Assembly (NCBI RefSeq): GCF_029937755.1
Contig: NZ_JAPYPG010000005.1
Coordinates: 186,001 to 250,000 of the forward strand
Direction: 5' to 3'
From: Henriciella sp.
Lineage (GTDB): Bacteria > Pseudomonadota > Alphaproteobacteria > Caulobacterales > Hyphomonadaceae
Length of the DNA stretch: 64,000 nucleotides
Shown: positions 63,801 to 64,000 of the stretch, one piece after another
Numbering within the stretch: the stretch's first letter is position 1
Layout: each line of letters starts with the position of its first letter
Program-made: the position numbers and the translations under genes
The notes under the pieces: generated by a model
Database searches by the model: none
The model's input: only the letters and a program-made list of their open reading frames with translations
Told to the model about the DNA's origin: nothing

Positions 63801-64000
63801 GTGTGGATGGTCCGATCGATGCGGTCTCTGCGCTGCTTGTGCCGCCTCAAATGGTGCTGCGAGGCCTCATCGACCTGGAAATGTCGGGGAGCTTGCCAAC
63901 CCTCAATGAAAGCTTTTCCGGCGAGCTTCGCTTCGCCGAGGGCGAGTTTGAGCATGGCGATCTCGGCATGGTGCTGAACCAGATCAATGCGGCAGCCACG
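60890..64000 (+). CDS. tamB: Translocation and assembly module protein TamB (3' end missing)
   Basis: From ATG 60890, overlapping the tamA stop by one base, 1037 codons run open to the window end. After a basic leader there is one membrane helix (residues about 21-41), then FAAQSEFGRQFVEKRIEAAD and DIEIEGLSGDLLGTFRIERL, the usual TamB/YtfN opening. A long repetitive beta-rich stretch follows, suited to a periplasm-spanning hydrophobic groove. The DUF490 end expected at the C-terminus is outside the window. Confidence 0.93.
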   Translation, partial: MSSETATPEGEKKRRPILKWSLIVLGVLAGLVLILLLTLRFAAQSEFGRQFVEKRIEAADPSGQDIEIEGLSGDLLGTFRIERLTIADDQGVWLVAEDVLADWKPLALRKRALLVDAFEADLIHMLRRPNLVSNASSGGGSMPLRAGELDRLRISELRTEKGVLPRALSLEINGQGRIAGDGGRTQLSVLPLEGEGDELLADLTWSDDVRLRGTLDLNGPAGGLFAALARLEPGQSLSASLDADGTLDDWAGEATIAVDGETAVEAEAGTEDGVIGFDLTAFPRRHPLSRQVADTLGETITVEGRLLSNDDRQRLLELTANAEGLELDAQAGRPQSGTYSADIRLAIDEPSRYADRDNISVSSALLDGTLVYDQGAARFEGTLEASDVDVPSFTAETVSGPLNVVYDSPSILVRTTLTGERATLPGMTGKIAGGQPVLKLNGQYALGSRTLSLRETLLTGKAGRVSAAGTMSFSPSFNADMAGSFTVDGAAADLQRPVKLNGQFQANRAGAGRTTFTLSTRASNFGSLPSPLSQWSDGQARLDARGEIQGGGAVRLSSFSLQSGTLQLDGSGRMTSEQRLMAEADLTAGEARLAGMALDSLNGRVSITGPVSDLNFETRLNAPSLGNDSISFSNINLIADGRYGDGTLNTAAELTSETSNNGPITVRTGLIVNGRQWSVSDFQAEWGSLTAEAGLRGDGGKLSTIRGELSVNGNLPEGLPAERIVADANIQGERLAIDATLESFAVGPTEADALVFRASGTPENVDFLIEMRGSTELNELSYETVLDMDGHVEGLTTGRIDLTTSLSALLGDIGLNTEEPLRYTQYEDGFEASARFAALGGTFSPSVTTRGQTALRLEGEGLRIAPVLLIAGRPALEGVLSIDVDFTETEGGLSGPFNAELAGISQPGSELGPVDLIISGDLQTDQLVTNIRADDNEALEARVDITVPVRTMEAPPFILRQPDTEMPFQARVDGPIDAVSALLVPPQMVLRGLIDLEMSGSLPTLNESFSGELRFAEGEFEHGDLGMVLNQINAAAT

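Overview
The window is high-GC, gene-dense DNA of an alphaproteobacterium. I infer a relative of the Caulobacterales/Hyphomonadaceae. The grounds are the Caulobacter-type Weimberg enzymes (XylX, XylD), a LacI-type xylose regulator with its operators, a ccoNOQP-GHIS cluster next to fixLJ, and a PUFA-synthase-like (Pfa) locus. Protein identities come from motifs and remembered family sequences; no search was run. No rRNA, tRNA, CRISPR array or insertion sequence was seen.

Region 1 (1-23139) is a xylan/xylose island. A partial GntP permease precedes xylX-xylD-aldehyde dehydrogenase, the lower Weimberg pathway from xylonate to 2-oxoglutarate. Convergent to it runs xylB-xylA-transaldolase-esterase, the isomerase route plus a deacetylase. 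Then come kdgK, an MFS sugar porter, xylR (LacI family), a GH10 xylanase, a GH43 xylosidase, a GH3 hydrolase, an aldose epimerase and an exported Gfo/Idh/MocA oxidoreductase. Operator-like 14-mers close to TGATAACGCTAACA lie before xylX, xylB, the transporter, GH10/GH43 and GH3. A 37-codon GH3 remnant follows xylR. No cytoplasmic xylose dehydrogenase or lactonase is present. The exported oxidoreductase and GntP permease could instead feed xylonate from the periplasm into the Weimberg enzymes.

Region 2 (23279-33435) is the cbb3 oxidase cluster ccoN-O-Q-P-G-H-I-S on the minus strand, with ccoQ and ccoS as very short genes. Divergent from it are a small membrane protein and the haem-PAS oxygen sensor FixL with FixJ.

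Region 3 (33539-40038) holds an SDR gene, a palindromic repeat, the valine-degradation genes mmsA, 3-hydroxyisobutyryl-CoA hydrolase and mmsB, a divergent LysR regulator, and a VOC/carboxymuconolactone-decarboxylase-like pair.

Region 4 (40131-58776) is the most unusual. A PEP-carboxylase-like gene with altered active-site residues sits behind a sixth XylR-like operator. It is followed by a Pfa-type lipid synthase: PfaD enoyl reductase; PfaA (KS-AT-ACP-ACP); a ketoreductase in another frame after a perfect T TTT TTT slippery heptamer and a GC-rich stem-loop; a 2419-residue protein (KS-CLF-AT-DH-DH plus a further dehydratase-like region); a GNAT/autoinducer-synthase-like acyltransferase overlapping it; and a convergent Sfp-type phosphopantetheinyl transferase. 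The locus looks self-sufficient for making, and perhaps amide- or ester-linking, an unknown long-chain acyl product.

Region 5 (59124-64000) is tamA followed by a 3'-truncated tamB.
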